Source: an uncultured Pelagibacteraceae bacterium
Lineage (GTDB): Bacteria; Pseudomonadota; Alphaproteobacteria; Pelagibacterales; Pelagibacteraceae
DNA: 44,115 bases
NCBI GenBank assembly: GCA_902558585.1
Contig: CACEEO010000005.1
Coordinates: 1-44,115 of the forward strand
Reading direction: 5' to 3'
Below, one piece after another: positions 9,973-19,965 of the stretch. Within the stretch, counting starts at the first letter, position 1. Each line of letters begins with the position of its first letter. Position numbers and translations under genes: made by a program. Below the pieces are notes generated by a model, which had not been told where the DNA came from, did not search any database, and worked only from the letters and a program-made list of their open reading frames with translations.

Positions 9973-11380
9973 TTTCTTTATTATTATATAAAATCTGGTT
10001 TTTTAGCTTGCTTATATTATCAACCATTTCTGGATCTTTTTCTTTTATCTTTTCAATAGTTTTTACTGAATGAATTATAGTTGTGTGGTCTCTATTGGAA
10101 AATTCTCTTCCGATTTCAGGTAATGATTTGGAAGTTAAAATTTTTGTTAAATAAATTGCTGTTTGTCTAGGTCTTACTAAATATCTTGATCTTCTAGACG
10201 ATAACATCTCATTTTTACTGATTTTGAAGAATTTACAAACAGTTGTCTGAATTAAATCTATTGTAACCTTATTCTCTGCTAAATTTAATAAATCCTTTAA
10301 AACTACTTTTGTTTCAGCAAGATTTGGGACTTTGTTGTAAATTTTTGAAAATGAAACAACTCTGTTTATTGCACCAACTAGTTCCCTTACACTTCCAGTT
10401 ATTTCATTACTTATAAAATCTTGAATCTCTTTAGAAACTTGTAATTGTTCGGAATACAAGGCATTCAATTCTTCAGTTTTTTTTTCAACTATTTTTTTTC
10501 TTAGCTCTAGATCTGGCTTTTGAATATCAACAACTAATCCACCAGAAAATCTTGATCTTATTCTTTCTTGAATTCTTGACAATTTATTTGGTGATCGATC
10601 AGCTGATACAATTATTTGAGATCCCTTATCAAGTAATGCGTTAAATGTATGAAAGAACTCCTCCTGCATTGCCTCTTTTCCACTGATAAACTGGATATCA
10701 TCGATTAATAAAATATCTGTATTTCTAAAATATTCTTTAAACTTAACCATGTCGTTTGATTTAATTGATTTTACAAACTGATACATGAAACGTTCGGCAG
10801 AAATAAACATTACTTTATTATTTTTTTTAAGCTCTAAACCTATTGAATTTAATAAATGAGTTTTTCCCATTCCAACACCACCGTAAATATAAAGTGGATT
10901 ATAATGAGATATATTTTCTGAAACTTTTAAAGAAGCTTCATAAGCTAATTTGTTACTTGAACCTGTTATAAAATTATCAAATCTTTTATTTGGATCAATT
11001 CGATTATACTGAAGATAAGAATCTTTTATAAATGAAATATTTTCATTTATATTGCTCTCTTTAATATTGCTTTCTTTTAAATTGGTTTCTTGAGAATTTT
11101 CAACTATTTTGAACTCAATTCTGATAATGTCTTTTTTAAATACTTTAATTATTTGTAATATTTGATCTAAATACCTTGATGTAATCCAGTCTCTAATAAA
11201 TCTTGTTGGAACTGACAATAATAAGTAATTATTGAATTCCTCTACAAAAGAAATCTTTTTTAACCAACTCTCATAAACTTCTAAGCCTAATTTATTTTTC
11301 ATTTCATTCTGTACATGCTTCCATTCAAAGCCTTCTGAGGAAAAACTATTAATATTTTTTATATTTGTTAATTTATTCAT
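9962..11380 (-). CDS. dnaA: Chromosomal replication initiator protein DnaA
   Basis: YNPLYIYGGVGMGKTHLLNSIG (Walker A), DILLIDDIQFISGKE, and C-terminal RPRQTAIYLTKILTSKSLPEIGREFSNRDHTTIIHSVKTIEK. Confidence 0.98.
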   Translation of the reverse strand: MNKLTNIKNINSFSSEGFEWKHVQNEMKNKLGLEVYESWLKKISFVEEFNNYLLLSVPTRFIRDWITSRYLDQILQIIKVFKKDIIRIEFKIVENSQETNLKESNIKESNINENISFIKDSYLQYNRIDPNKRFDNFITGSSNKLAYEASLKVSENISHYNPLYIYGGVGMGKTHLLNSIGLELKKNNKVMFISAERFMYQFVKSIKSNDMVKFKEYFRNTDILLIDDIQFISGKEAMQEEFFHTFNALLDKGSQIIVSADRSPNKLSRIQERIRSRFSGGLVVDIQKPDLELRKKIVEKKTEELNALYSEQLQVSKEIQDFISNEITGSVRELVGAINRVVSFSKIYNKVPNLAETKVVLKDLLNLAENKVTIDLIQTTVCKFFKISKNEMLSSRRSRYLVRPRQTAIYLTKILTSKSLPEIGREFSNRDHTTIIHSVKTIEKIKEKDPEMVDNISKLKNQILYNNKENEI

Positions 11381-11524
11381 AACTTAAGGGGAAGTCTCAG
11401 TTAGAACGATTTAAAAAAATTTGCAACAAGTTAATAAGAAAAATCAAAAAAAAATAAAATCTATGATTGTGATTTATAATGTTGCTGATTAATTTTTTAT
11501 TAAGATCAAAAATTAAAATTTTAA

Positions 11525-11591
11525 ATTGAATCAAATATAGATTGAATCAATAAATTGATTGAATTAAAATTGAATCAAACATAGATTGAAT
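11525..11591. repeat. Iteron-like direct repeats in the dnaA-rpsT intergenic region (candidate oriC-associated element)
   Basis: ATTGAATCAAATATAGATTGAAT (11525-11547) and ATTGAATCAAACATAGATTGAAT (11569-11591) differ at one position. TTGAAT cores start at 11526, 11542, 11559, 11570 and 11586. Confidence 0.55.
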
Positions 11592-11693
11592 GATGGTAAT
11601 CCAAATATTTACTAAATCTAAATATAGTAACTTAAGAAAAATCTTAAATATATAATGTAGATATCAGGAGTTGTTTAAAAATTAAGCTAACGT

Positions 11694-11954
11694 TTAAATT
11701 GCAGCTATTTTTTTGGTAATTCTAGAAACGTTTCTAGAAGCATTTTGTTTTTTTATTATCCCTGTTTTAGCAATTTTCATCAACTCAGAGTTTAACTTTG
11801 GTAAAAATTTTAGAGCTTCATCTTTCTTTTTACCATCAATTAGAAGGTTCATTTTCTTAAGAGCGTTTCTAAATCTGCTCTTTCTAGCTTTATTTACTGC
11901 TGTTTGTTTAGAAATTCTTCTAATTCTCTTAATTGCTGATTTTGTGTTTGCCAT
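11694..11954 (-). CDS. rpsT: 30S ribosomal protein S20
   Basis: MANTKSAIKRIRRISKQTAVNKARKSRFRNALKKMNLLI...; the upstream residues in the 110-aa ORF are a spurious extension. Confidence 0.96.
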   Translation of the reverse strand: MANTKSAIKRIRRISKQTAVNKARKSRFRNALKKMNLLIDGKKKDEALKFLPKLNSELMKIAKTGIIKKQNASRNVSRITKKIAAI

Positions 11955-12004
11955 CTGCGCAGGGGTATAGCTTGAGAATTTATAGTGGTCAACTAAATAT
12001 TTAA

Positions 12005-12868
12005 CTATTTTTGACAGGAAACACAAAAAAAAGTCGACCTATTTGATGTTATCTTTTTTTTTATAATGCCTTTGCACTTCGTACGCTTACAATCAGCTCC
12101 GTCTTGCTGATAGACTTTAAACTCCTTTTGGAAGTTACCTTTGTTACCTGAGATATCTTTAAAATCTCTTATACTTGAACCTCCCTTATTAATTGCCTGT
12201 TGAAGTATTTTCTTAGTATTAAAAATAATATTTAAACATTCATTTTTATTAAGTCTTTTTGCCTTTTTAAATGGATTTATTTTACTAGCGAAAAGAATTT
12301 CACTTGCATAAATATTACCTATTCCAGAAACAAATCTCTGATCAAGTAAGAAACTTTTTATATCCTTATTTTTTTTCTTAAAATAATTAACTACATAATT
12401 TAAGTTAAATTTTTCACTAAATGGTTCAGGTCCCATTGATTTAAATCTTCTCTGTAGATCTTGATAATTTTTAATTATTTCAAAAAATCCAAAACGTCTT
12501 GGATCGTTATAAATTACTTTCAAGCTATCAAATACAAACTCTGCATGATTGTGTTTTTTAGGTAAAAAAGGTGAATGATAAAAACTAGTATTCGTAAATT
12601 TTAGAGGCTTTTTCTTATCAAGAATATGAATTGTTCCTGACATTCCTAAATGTATTAAACAATAATCCTCATTTTGAAAATGGATAATCAAATATTTAGA
12701 AAATCTACTAACTTCAATTATTTTTTTATTTTTAAGAAAACTTTCAAAATCACTTGGTATTTTAAACCTTAAATTCCTGTTTCTGATTATTACTTTTTTT
12801 ATGCTTTTTTTTTTGATCTTTTTATGAAGGGATTGTCTAACAATTTCTACTTCTGGTAATTCTGGCAT
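12005..12868 (-). CDS. mutM: Formamidopyrimidine-DNA glycosylase
   Basis: MPELPEVEIVRQSL N-terminus, LDQRFVSGIGNIYASEILF, C-terminal zinc finger CKRTKCKGIIKKKITSNRSTFFCVSCQK. Confidence 0.98.
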   Translation of the reverse strand: MPELPEVEIVRQSLHKKIKKKSIKKVIIRNRNLRFKIPSDFESFLKNKKIIEVSRFSKYLIIHFQNEDYCLIHLGMSGTIHILDKKKPLKFTNTSFYHSPFLPKKHNHAEFVFDSLKVIYNDPRRFGFFEIIKNYQDLQRRFKSMGPEPFSEKFNLNYVVNYFKKKNKDIKSFLLDQRFVSGIGNIYASEILFASKINPFKKAKRLNKNECLNIIFNTKKILQQAINKGGSSIRDFKDISGNKGNFQKEFKVYQQDGADCKRTKCKGIIKKKITSNRSTFFCVSCQK

Positions 12869-12897
12869 TTGATACTATATTCAATATATATTTTTTT

Positions 12898-13602
12898 ATG
12901 CAACAAAATCTTCAAAATAAAAAAGGACTTGTAGAAAATGTGTTTAATCAGGTCTACAACAAATATGACTTGATGAATGACTTTATGTCTATGGGTGTAC
13001 ATAGATATTGGAAAAAAAGTTTAATCAATATGATGAATCCGAGAGTTAATAGAAAATTAATAGATGTTGCGTGTGGGACGGGGGATGTTGGAAAGTTATT
13101 TTTAGATAGCACAAATAAAGAGGCTGAAATTACTTGTGTAGACCCTAATAAAGGAATGGTTAGTCAAGGAAAGCAAAAATTATCTAATTACAAAAATGTA
13201 AAATGGGTTATTTCTCCAGCAGAAAAATTACCAATAACAGACAATTCATTTGATTATTACACTATTAGCTTTGGGCTAAGAAATACAAAAAATTTAAATA
13301 AAGCACTTTCAGAAGCCTATAGAGTTTTAAAGCCTGGTGGACGCTATCTATGTCTGGAATTTTCTAAGATACAAAATTCAAATCTTGATTTTGTATATAA
13401 AAATTATTCAAAACTCATTCCTATTATTGGTCAGTTTGTAGTTGGAGAAAAAGAACCTTACGAATATTTAATCAAAAGTATTGAACAATTTATTAATCAA
13501 GATGAATTAATAGAGTTGATGGAAAAAAATAATTTTCATAAATGTTCTTATAGAAATCTTTCTGGTGGTATTGTTTCAATTCATAGTGGTTGGAAAATTT
13601 AA
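12898..13602 (+). CDS. ubiE: Ubiquinone/menaquinone biosynthesis C-methyltransferase UbiE
   Basis: VFNQVYNKYDLMNDFMSMGVHRYWK, DVACGTGDVGKLF, YTISFGLRN. Confidence 0.96.
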   Translation: MQQNLQNKKGLVENVFNQVYNKYDLMNDFMSMGVHRYWKKSLINMMNPRVNRKLIDVACGTGDVGKLFLDSTNKEAEITCVDPNKGMVSQGKQKLSNYKNVKWVISPAEKLPITDNSFDYYTISFGLRNTKNLNKALSEAYRVLKPGGRYLCLEFSKIQNSNLDFVYKNYSKLIPIIGQFVVGEKEPYEYLIKSIEQFINQDELIELMEKNNFHKCSYRNLSGGIVSIHSGWKI

Positions 13603-15170
13603 TGATTAAAAAACTTATTACTTTATTTAAATTAGGAAGAAAAATTGCAAAATCAGATATTTTAAAAATTGCATCTAAATTTAAAAAACCTCCTTTAGCT
13701 GTAACAATATTATTACAAATTTTATCTATTTCATTTGAAAAAAAGGAACAAAGTAATTTAATTGAGGATGATGGTGAAAGACTATCTAGGTCATTAGAAT
13801 CTATGGGTACAACTTTCATCAAACTTGGTCAATTTCTTGCTACTAGACCAGATATAATCGGAGAAGAATTATCTTTAAAGCTAGAAAAACTTCAAGATCG
13901 ATTACCCCCTTTTTCAATTCATGAAGCAAAAGAAATTATTAAAGAAGATCTCGGAGTTGATGCATTTAATTCAATAATTGATTTAAGTGAACCAGTTGCT
14001 GCTGCATCAATTGCACAAGTTCATAAAGCAAAAATAAATGATAATGGAACAATTAAAGATGTAGCAATAAAAATTTTAAGACCAAATATAAAAAAAATAT
14101 TCAATGAAGAAATAGATGCAATGATGTTATTTGCATTTATTATTGAGTCATTTGTAAAAAAAACAAAAAGATTAAAACTTGTTGAAGTTGTTTTTTTACT
14201 TAAAGAAATAACTAATCTTGAAATGGATTTAAGATTCGAAGCTGCTGCGGCTAATGAATATGCTGAAAACACTAAAAATGATGCTGGATTTAAAGTTCCT
14301 GAAATTTATTGGAATTTTACTAGTGAAAATGTAATGACTTTGGATTGGATAGATGGAATTTCAATAAGAGAAGCTGAGGAGCTAAAGAAAAGAAATCTAG
14401 ATACTAATAAAATAGCTGAAGATATTATCCAACATTTTTTAAGACATGCTGTAAGAGATGGTTTTTTTCATGCAGATATGCATCAAGGAAATATTTTTGT
14501 TGATAATAGTGGCCAAATTGTACCTATAGATTTTGGAATTATGGGCAGGTTAGACAAACTTAGTAAAAGGTTTTTAGCAGAAATTTTATTTGGATTTATT
14601 CAAAGAGATTATCGTAAAGTAGCTGAAGTTCACTTAGTGGCCGGATTAGTTCCAAAAGAAGTACCAATCGATGATCTAGCTCAAGCTTTGAGATCAATTG
14701 GTGAGCCTATATTTGGTCAAGAAGTAAAAGATATTTCAGGAGGTAAGTTACTCAAACAATTGTTTGATGTAACAGAAAAATTTAATATGCAAACTCAACC
14801 TCAATTATTAATGTTGCAAAAAACTATGGTTGTTGTTGAAGGTGTAGCAAGAAAGTTAAATCCAAACACAAATATTTGGACAACTTCAAAGCCTGTACTA
14901 GAAAATTGGCTTAAAGAAACCAAAGATCCAATTAATAATTTAAATGAAACTTTAAAAAATACATCTGAAGTGATTAAACGTTTACCAGAATTTCCTGAGA
15001 TTATGGATAAAGCAAATCAAGCATTAACGTTTTTAGCTAGTGGTCAAATTCCACAAAATTCAAATTCTTACACCGCTCTGAATGATAAGAAATCAGAAAT
15101 GATAGCATTTAGAAATCAATCTATTATTGGTTTATTACTTCTTGTAATTTTGGGCCTTATAGTATTTTAA
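13602..15170 (+). CDS. ubiB: ABC1/UbiB family ubiquinone biosynthesis kinase-like protein
   Basis: GTTFIKLGQFLATRPDIIG, AAASIAQVHKAKI, DGFFHADMHQGNIFVDNSGQIVPIDFGIMGRL. Start ATG 13602 overlaps the ubiE TAA. Confidence 0.95.
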   Translation: MIKKLITLFKLGRKIAKSDILKIASKFKKPPLAVTILLQILSISFEKKEQSNLIEDDGERLSRSLESMGTTFIKLGQFLATRPDIIGEELSLKLEKLQDRLPPFSIHEAKEIIKEDLGVDAFNSIIDLSEPVAAASIAQVHKAKINDNGTIKDVAIKILRPNIKKIFNEEIDAMMLFAFIIESFVKKTKRLKLVEVVFLLKEITNLEMDLRFEAAAANEYAENTKNDAGFKVPEIYWNFTSENVMTLDWIDGISIREAEELKKRNLDTNKIAEDIIQHFLRHAVRDGFFHADMHQGNIFVDNSGQIVPIDFGIMGRLDKLSKRFLAEILFGFIQRDYRKVAEVHLVAGLVPKEVPIDDLAQALRSIGEPIFGQEVKDISGGKLLKQLFDVTEKFNMQTQPQLLMLQKTMVVVEGVARKLNPNTNIWTTSKPVLENWLKETKDPINNLNETLKNTSEVIKRLPEFPEIMDKANQALTFLASGQIPQNSNSYTALNDKKSEMIAFRNQSIIGLLLLVILGLIVF

Positions 15171-15178
15171 TTCTGCAG

Positions 15179-16384
15179 ATGAAAAATTTGTTAAATAAAA
15201 AAATACTATTTATTATCTGTGGAGGAATATCTGCTTATAAAAGTCTTGAAACAATTAGGCTTTTTAAAAAGAATGATGCAGAAATAAAGACAATTCTTAC
15301 AACAAGTGCAAAAGAGTTTGTAACACCGCTTTCAATAACATCACTTTCTCAAGGTAAAGTTTATAGTGATTTATTTAGTGTAGAAAATGAGGCTGAAATG
15401 GATCACATTTCACTTTCAAGATGGGCAGATATAATTGTAATTGCACCTGCAACAGCAAATACAATTTCGAAACTGGCTCAAGGAACAACTGATGATTTAG
15501 CATCCACTGTTGTTTTGGCATCAGATAAAGACATTATTTTAGCACCAGCAATGAATGTAAGAATGTGGGAGCATCCAACTACTAAAACAAATATAAAAAA
15601 ATTAAAAGGGTTTGGATATAAACTAATAGGTCCAGAGGTTGGTGATATGGCATGTGGTGAATATGGAGAGGGTAAAATGTCAGACCCATCAGTAATTGCT
15701 GAAGAAGTTGATAAATATTTCTTAACTCAAAAAAATAACAAAAAATTTAAAGCATTAGTTACAGCAGGTCCAACTAATGAGTACATAGATCCAGTTCGTT
15801 TTATTACAAATAAATCAAGTGGCAAACAAGGATATGAATTAGCAAAATCATTATCCAAAAAAGGTTTTGATACAACATTAATATCAGGTCCAACTAATCT
15901 TGAAATAACTAAAGATATTAATCTTATAAAAGTTGAAACAGCAGATGAAATGTTAGTTGCCACTCAAGAAAATTTACCTGTTGATGTAGCAATTTTTTCT
16001 GCTGCGGTAGCTGATTTTAAAATTAACAAAAAGTATGAAAATAAAATTAAAAAACAAGAGAACTTAAACTTAAATTTAGAAAAGAATGTAGATATACTTC
16101 ATTATGTGTCTAACCATAACTCTATGAGACCTGAACTTGTCATTGGATTTGCAGCAGAAACTAATGAGATTGATAAAAATGCAGAGGAAAAATTAAATAA
16201 GAAAAGTTGTGACTGGATAATTTCTAATGATGTATCAAATAAAGATATAGGATTTAATTCTGATTATAATGAAGTAACAATTCATTATAAAAACAAAGAC
16301 GTTAAAAAAGAAAAACTTTCGTACAAAAAAAAATCTGGAATTTCTGATGAAATAGTTGATAGAATAATTGATCAATTAAATTAA
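15179..16384 (+). CDS. coaBC: Bifunctional phosphopantothenoylcysteine decarboxylase/phosphopantothenate-cysteine ligase
   Basis: IICGGISAYKSLETIR, LAPAMNVRMWEHP, VTAGPTNEYIDPVRFITNKSSGKQGYELA. Confidence 0.97.
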   Translation: MKNLLNKKILFIICGGISAYKSLETIRLFKKNDAEIKTILTTSAKEFVTPLSITSLSQGKVYSDLFSVENEAEMDHISLSRWADIIVIAPATANTISKLAQGTTDDLASTVVLASDKDIILAPAMNVRMWEHPTTKTNIKKLKGFGYKLIGPEVGDMACGEYGEGKMSDPSVIAEEVDKYFLTQKNNKKFKALVTAGPTNEYIDPVRFITNKSSGKQGYELAKSLSKKGFDTTLISGPTNLEITKDINLIKVETADEMLVATQENLPVDVAIFSAAVADFKINKKYENKIKKQENLNLNLEKNVDILHYVSNHNSMRPELVIGFAAETNEIDKNAEEKLNKKSCDWIISNDVSNKDIGFNSDYNEVTIHYKNKDVKKEKLSYKKKSGISDEIVDRIIDQLN

Positions 16385-16821
16385 TGGCAAAAGTTCTTAT
16401 CAAAAAGTTAGACCCTGCGGTTGAATTACCCGCTTACAAAACAGAAGGTGCATCAGGTATGGATTTGATGGCATTATTAAAAGAACCTATTAATCTTAAA
16501 CCAAACTCATCATGCTTAGTACCAACAGGGCTTGCTGTTGCATTTTCAAGTGATTTCGAAATCCAAATAAGACCAAGATCTGGTTTAGCTGCAAAAAACA
16601 ACATTAGTGTTTTAAATACACCTGGAACTATTGATAGTGATTACAGGGGAGAAATAAAAGTAATCCTTTTTAATCACGGAAAAAGTGATTTTTTAATAAA
16701 TAATAAGGATAGAATAGCACAAATGATTTTAACTCCTGTAATTAAAATGGATCTTGAGGAAACTGATGATCTACCAGAAACAATTAGAGGAGAAGGTGGG
16801 TTTGGCTCAACAGGAAAATGA
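16384..16821 (+). CDS. dut: dUTP diphosphatase
   Basis: SGMDLMA, RPRSGLAAKNNISVLNTPGTIDSDYRGEIKV, C-terminal RGEGGFGSTGK. Confidence 0.98.
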   Translation: MAKVLIKKLDPAVELPAYKTEGASGMDLMALLKEPINLKPNSSCLVPTGLAVAFSSDFEIQIRPRSGLAAKNNISVLNTPGTIDSDYRGEIKVILFNHGKSDFLINNKDRIAQMILTPVIKMDLEETDDLPETIRGEGGFGSTGK

Positions 16822-17573
16822 GCAAAAATTTAAACAAAAAAGAAATAGAGAAATTCTCGAGGCAAATAATTCTTAAAAATATTGGTGCAACAGGTCAAAA
16901 AAAAATTTTATCTTCAAAAGTATTGATAGTTGGTATGGGTGGTCTAGGTTGCCCAGTAGCAGAATTTTTAACTAGATCGGGTATTGGTACACTTGGGATT
17001 GCAGATCATGATACTGTAAGTCTCTCTAATATCCACAGACAAAGCCTGTATAATGAAAAAGATATACATCAATCTAAAGTAAAGATTGCAAAAAAAAAAT
17101 TAAATAAAATTAATCCAAAGACAAAAATAAATATTTTTAATTTAAAACTAAATAAAACTACATTTGAAAAAATTATTAAAAATTATGACTATATTGTTGA
17201 TGGGACTGATAACTTTGAAAGTAAATTTTTAATAAATGATTTAAGTCTAAAATATAAAAAATTCTTAGTTACTGGTGCTATAAGTAAGTTTGATGGACAC
17301 ATTTTTACTTTTAATTTTACCAACAAAAAAGATCCTTGCTTGAGATGTTTTTATCAAGAAGAAACAATATCTGATGAAATTTTAAATTGTGAATATGAGG
17401 GAATTTTAGGAACCGTTGCAGGAATAATAGGTACGTTACAAGCCAATGAAGTTTTAAAAAAAATATTAAATATTGGACAAAATTTAAATGGATACATTCT
17501 AATTCTAGATCTATTAAATTTAAATTTCAGAAAAGCAAAAATTAATAAAAGAAAAAAATGCTTATGCAACTAA
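16818..17573 (+). CDS. ThiF/MoeB/HesA family E1-like adenylyltransferase
   Basis: FSRQIILKNIGATGQKKILSSKVLIVGMGGLGCPVAEFLTRSGIGTLGIADHDTVSLSNIHRQ, IVDGTDNFESKFLINDLS. No rhodanese domain. Confidence 0.93.
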   Translation: MSKNLNKKEIEKFSRQIILKNIGATGQKKILSSKVLIVGMGGLGCPVAEFLTRSGIGTLGIADHDTVSLSNIHRQSLYNEKDIHQSKVKIAKKKLNKINPKTKINIFNLKLNKTTFEKIIKNYDYIVDGTDNFESKFLINDLSLKYKKFLVTGAISKFDGHIFTFNFTNKKDPCLRCFYQEETISDEILNCEYEGILGTVAGIIGTLQANEVLKKILNIGQNLNGYILILDLLNLNFRKAKINKRKKCLCN

Positions 17574-18013
17574 TAATAAAAAAAATTTATATAGTATTTT
17601 TTTTGTTATTTTTTACTCACATTTCGTTTGCTAATGAAATTTTTGTCTCTCTTAAAAAAATTAAAGTAAACGTTCGTTACGGACCAAGTTTTGAATCTGA
17701 TATTAAATACGTTTATAAAAAAATAAATCTTCCATTAAAACAAATCGATAAAAAAGAGAATTTCAGGCGAATTATAGATTTAAAAAATAACAGTGGGTGG
17801 ATTCATATCTCTCAATTAAAAAAAAGTAATTCTGTAATAGCTACGAAAGATAAAGTTTTATTTAAAAAACCTACATCTTTTGCTAAACCAATTGCTCAAA
17901 TAAAAGAGGGAAGATTATTAATTGTAGAAAAATGTGAACAAAATTGGTGTAAAATTACATCAGAAGAATTTGAAGGTTGGATTAAAACAGATAATATTTG
18001 GGGACTAAATTAA
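17558..18013 (+). CDS. Exported SH3-domain protein
   Basis: Signal peptide, then two bacterial SH3-like repeats (KVNVRYGPSFESDIKYVY...GWIHISQL; IKEGRLLIVEKCEQNWCKITSEEFEGWIKTDNIWGLN). Confidence 0.82.
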   Translation: MLMQLIIKKIYIVFFLLFFTHISFANEIFVSLKKIKVNVRYGPSFESDIKYVYKKINLPLKQIDKKENFRRIIDLKNNSGWIHISQLKKSNSVIATKDKVLFKKPTSFAKPIAQIKEGRLLIVEKCEQNWCKITSEEFEGWIKTDNIWGLN

Positions 18014-18609
18014 CTAAAATCAGTAGATAAAGAGGCTATATTTTCTTTAGATAATCTTGTGCTATGAGAATACTCTTTATGATCAATTCCGAGCTCAATT
18101 TCTGAGTTATTAGATTGAAATTTTTCTATTTGATCATCAGTAAAATTAAAATGAATAAACTGTACTGATGAAGCTTTTCCTTCAGAAGAAGTTCTATCAA
18201 CATCCTCTTCGGGAACTGCTTTAATTTTCTCACCATTTATTTTCATAAATACTGTTTCTTCTATTCCACCAACTTTTCCAAGAAACGCAGCTCTTGAGAT
18301 GGGGTTATCTATTTCAAACATTAAAGTTGCTGTTAGTTCTTTGCCGTTTGGTATTAAAGGATTGTACGCAGATAACTCATCCTGAAGTTGCTCATCACCA
18401 CCTTTTTCAATGTATAGCATTTCTTGTACTTGAGCTAACATTGTTTCATAACTTTCAAAATAAAAAGTGGCATAAGGCCCTAAAGCAACTCTTCTATTTT
18501 TTTTATAATCAACAATACTTTTTCTTAATTCACGTCTCTTTTCTATATAAACATCTAAAGGCATGATGTCTTCTTTTCGAATTTCTTTTTTTTCTCTAGG
18601 CATGATCAT
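18010..18609 (-). CDS. DUF3501 family protein
   Basis: KEDIMPLDVYIEKRRELRKSIVDYKKNRRVALGPYATFYFESYETMLAQVQEMLYIEKGG matches my recollection of the DUF3501 family; adjacent to Fe-S and rubrerythrin genes. Confidence 0.75.
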   Translation of the reverse strand: MIMPREKKEIRKEDIMPLDVYIEKRRELRKSIVDYKKNRRVALGPYATFYFESYETMLAQVQEMLYIEKGGDEQLQDELSAYNPLIPNGKELTATLMFEIDNPISRAAFLGKVGGIEETVFMKINGEKIKAVPEEDVDRTSSEGKASSVQFIHFNFTDDQIEKFQSNNSEIELGIDHKEYSHSTRLSKENIASLSTDFS

Positions 18610-19937
18610 AAGTTATAACTTTTTGCCATCAATTCGATAGGGTGTAGTGCCTCATCATTAGATATATTTGTATCAACTTCTAACTGTTTTAAATGTTTAC
18701 CAGCTAAAGGACAATCAGAAGCCATATACTTATTATTTTTAGTTTTTATTTGTCTAGCTGTAGGTCTTCCAACTTTATTTGCTAAATCATGAGTTTCTTT
18801 CATTACTCCAAAAGTTCCTCCATGACCTGCACATCTTTCAACTACATCAATTTTAACGTTTGGTATCAATTTTAACATATCTCTTGCTTTGATACCCATG
18901 TTCTGTGCCCTAGCATGACATGCGTGATGTACAGTTACTCCTCCATCAATCTCATTTAATCCTTCTGCTAATCCCTCATTGTTTGCAATATCCACAACAT
19001 ACTCATCAATATCCATAACATTTGAAGATAATTTTTTTATTTTTTCATCGTTTGGTAATAACAAGGGCCATTCGAATTTTAACATCAATCCACAACTAGC
19101 TGTTAAAGTTACTACTTTATATCCTTTATCTATCCATTCATTTAAATCCTTAGAAACTTTTTTCGCTTGTTCAACAACTTTTGGCAGATCTGCTTGCTCT
19201 AAAAATGGCATCCCACAACAACCAGGATAAGCTTCTTGAACCTCTACACCATTTTTTTTCAAAACTTTTAAAGCAGCAACACCCGTATTTTTTTTATTAA
19301 AATTCACAAAACAAGTTGAATAAATAACTACTTTTCTATCTTTAGAAGGTGTTAGATAATTTATCTTATCTTTATTTTTTTTAAAAAAATGTGAAAAAGT
19401 TTCTGAGTTATATTTTGGTAACTGAACTCTTTTATCTATTCCTGCAATAAGTTCCAAAATTTTTCTAATTAATTTATTTTTAATATTTGATGCCCAGTTA
19501 ATTATTTTTGAAAACATTACACCAATTTTGGCGTTTCGGTCTATTTGGGCTAATTGTGTTGGTATATTTGGTAATTTACCTAATTTTTTTTGAGCTGTTC
19601 TATATCTCAGCATTAAATGTGGAAAATCTAAATCAAAATCATGAGGTGGAACATATGGGCATTTAGTCATAAAACACATATCACACAAAGTGCATGCATC
19701 AACAACAGGGGCAAATTGATCGCTAGATAAGCTTTCAACATCCTCATTTTTAGACTCATCAATCATGTCAAATAACTTTGGGAAAGAATCACAAAGATTA
19801 AAACATCTTCTACATCCATGACAAATATCAAACACTCTTCTCATTTCAGCATCTAATTTTTCTGGATTTAAAAAATCTGGATGCTCAAAATCTATTGGAT
19901 GGCGTATAGGTGCACCTAAACTTCCTTCTTTGCTCAT
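18606..19937 (-). CDS. GlpC/heterodisulfide-reductase-like Fe-S protein (2x 4Fe-4S plus CCG domains)
   Basis: CHGCRRCFNLCD and CTLCDMCFMTKCPYVPPH cluster motifs, CCG-type regions AYPGCCGMPFLEQAD and CAGHGGTFG. Confidence 0.88.
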   Translation of the reverse strand: MSKEGSLGAPIRHPIDFEHPDFLNPEKLDAEMRRVFDICHGCRRCFNLCDSFPKLFDMIDESKNEDVESLSSDQFAPVVDACTLCDMCFMTKCPYVPPHDFDLDFPHLMLRYRTAQKKLGKLPNIPTQLAQIDRNAKIGVMFSKIINWASNIKNKLIRKILELIAGIDKRVQLPKYNSETFSHFFKKNKDKINYLTPSKDRKVVIYSTCFVNFNKKNTGVAALKVLKKNGVEVQEAYPGCCGMPFLEQADLPKVVEQAKKVSKDLNEWIDKGYKVVTLTASCGLMLKFEWPLLLPNDEKIKKLSSNVMDIDEYVVDIANNEGLAEGLNEIDGGVTVHHACHARAQNMGIKARDMLKLIPNVKIDVVERCAGHGGTFGVMKETHDLANKVGRPTARQIKTKNNKYMASDCPLAGKHLKQLEVDTNISNDEALHPIELMAKSYNL

Positions 19938-19965
19938 ATAATTAAGTTTTTTGAAATTCGAATTG

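Noticed and set aside
11629-11648. CtrA-like TTAA-spacer-TTAA motif (TTAAGAAAAATCTTAA) in the dnaA-rpsT gap
   Set aside because: The spacer is 8 nt rather than the canonical 7, and such AT-only motifs are expected by chance in this composition.
11955-12026. N-terminal extension of the S20 ORF (MCFLSKIVKYLVDHYKFSSYTPAQ)
   Set aside because: S20 starts at MANTKSA; the extension overlaps mutM and is not S20-like.
13493-14272. Antisense ORFs 13493..13822 and 14021..14272 (-)
   Set aside because: Opposite well-supported ubiE/ubiB coding sequence; no recognisable domain.
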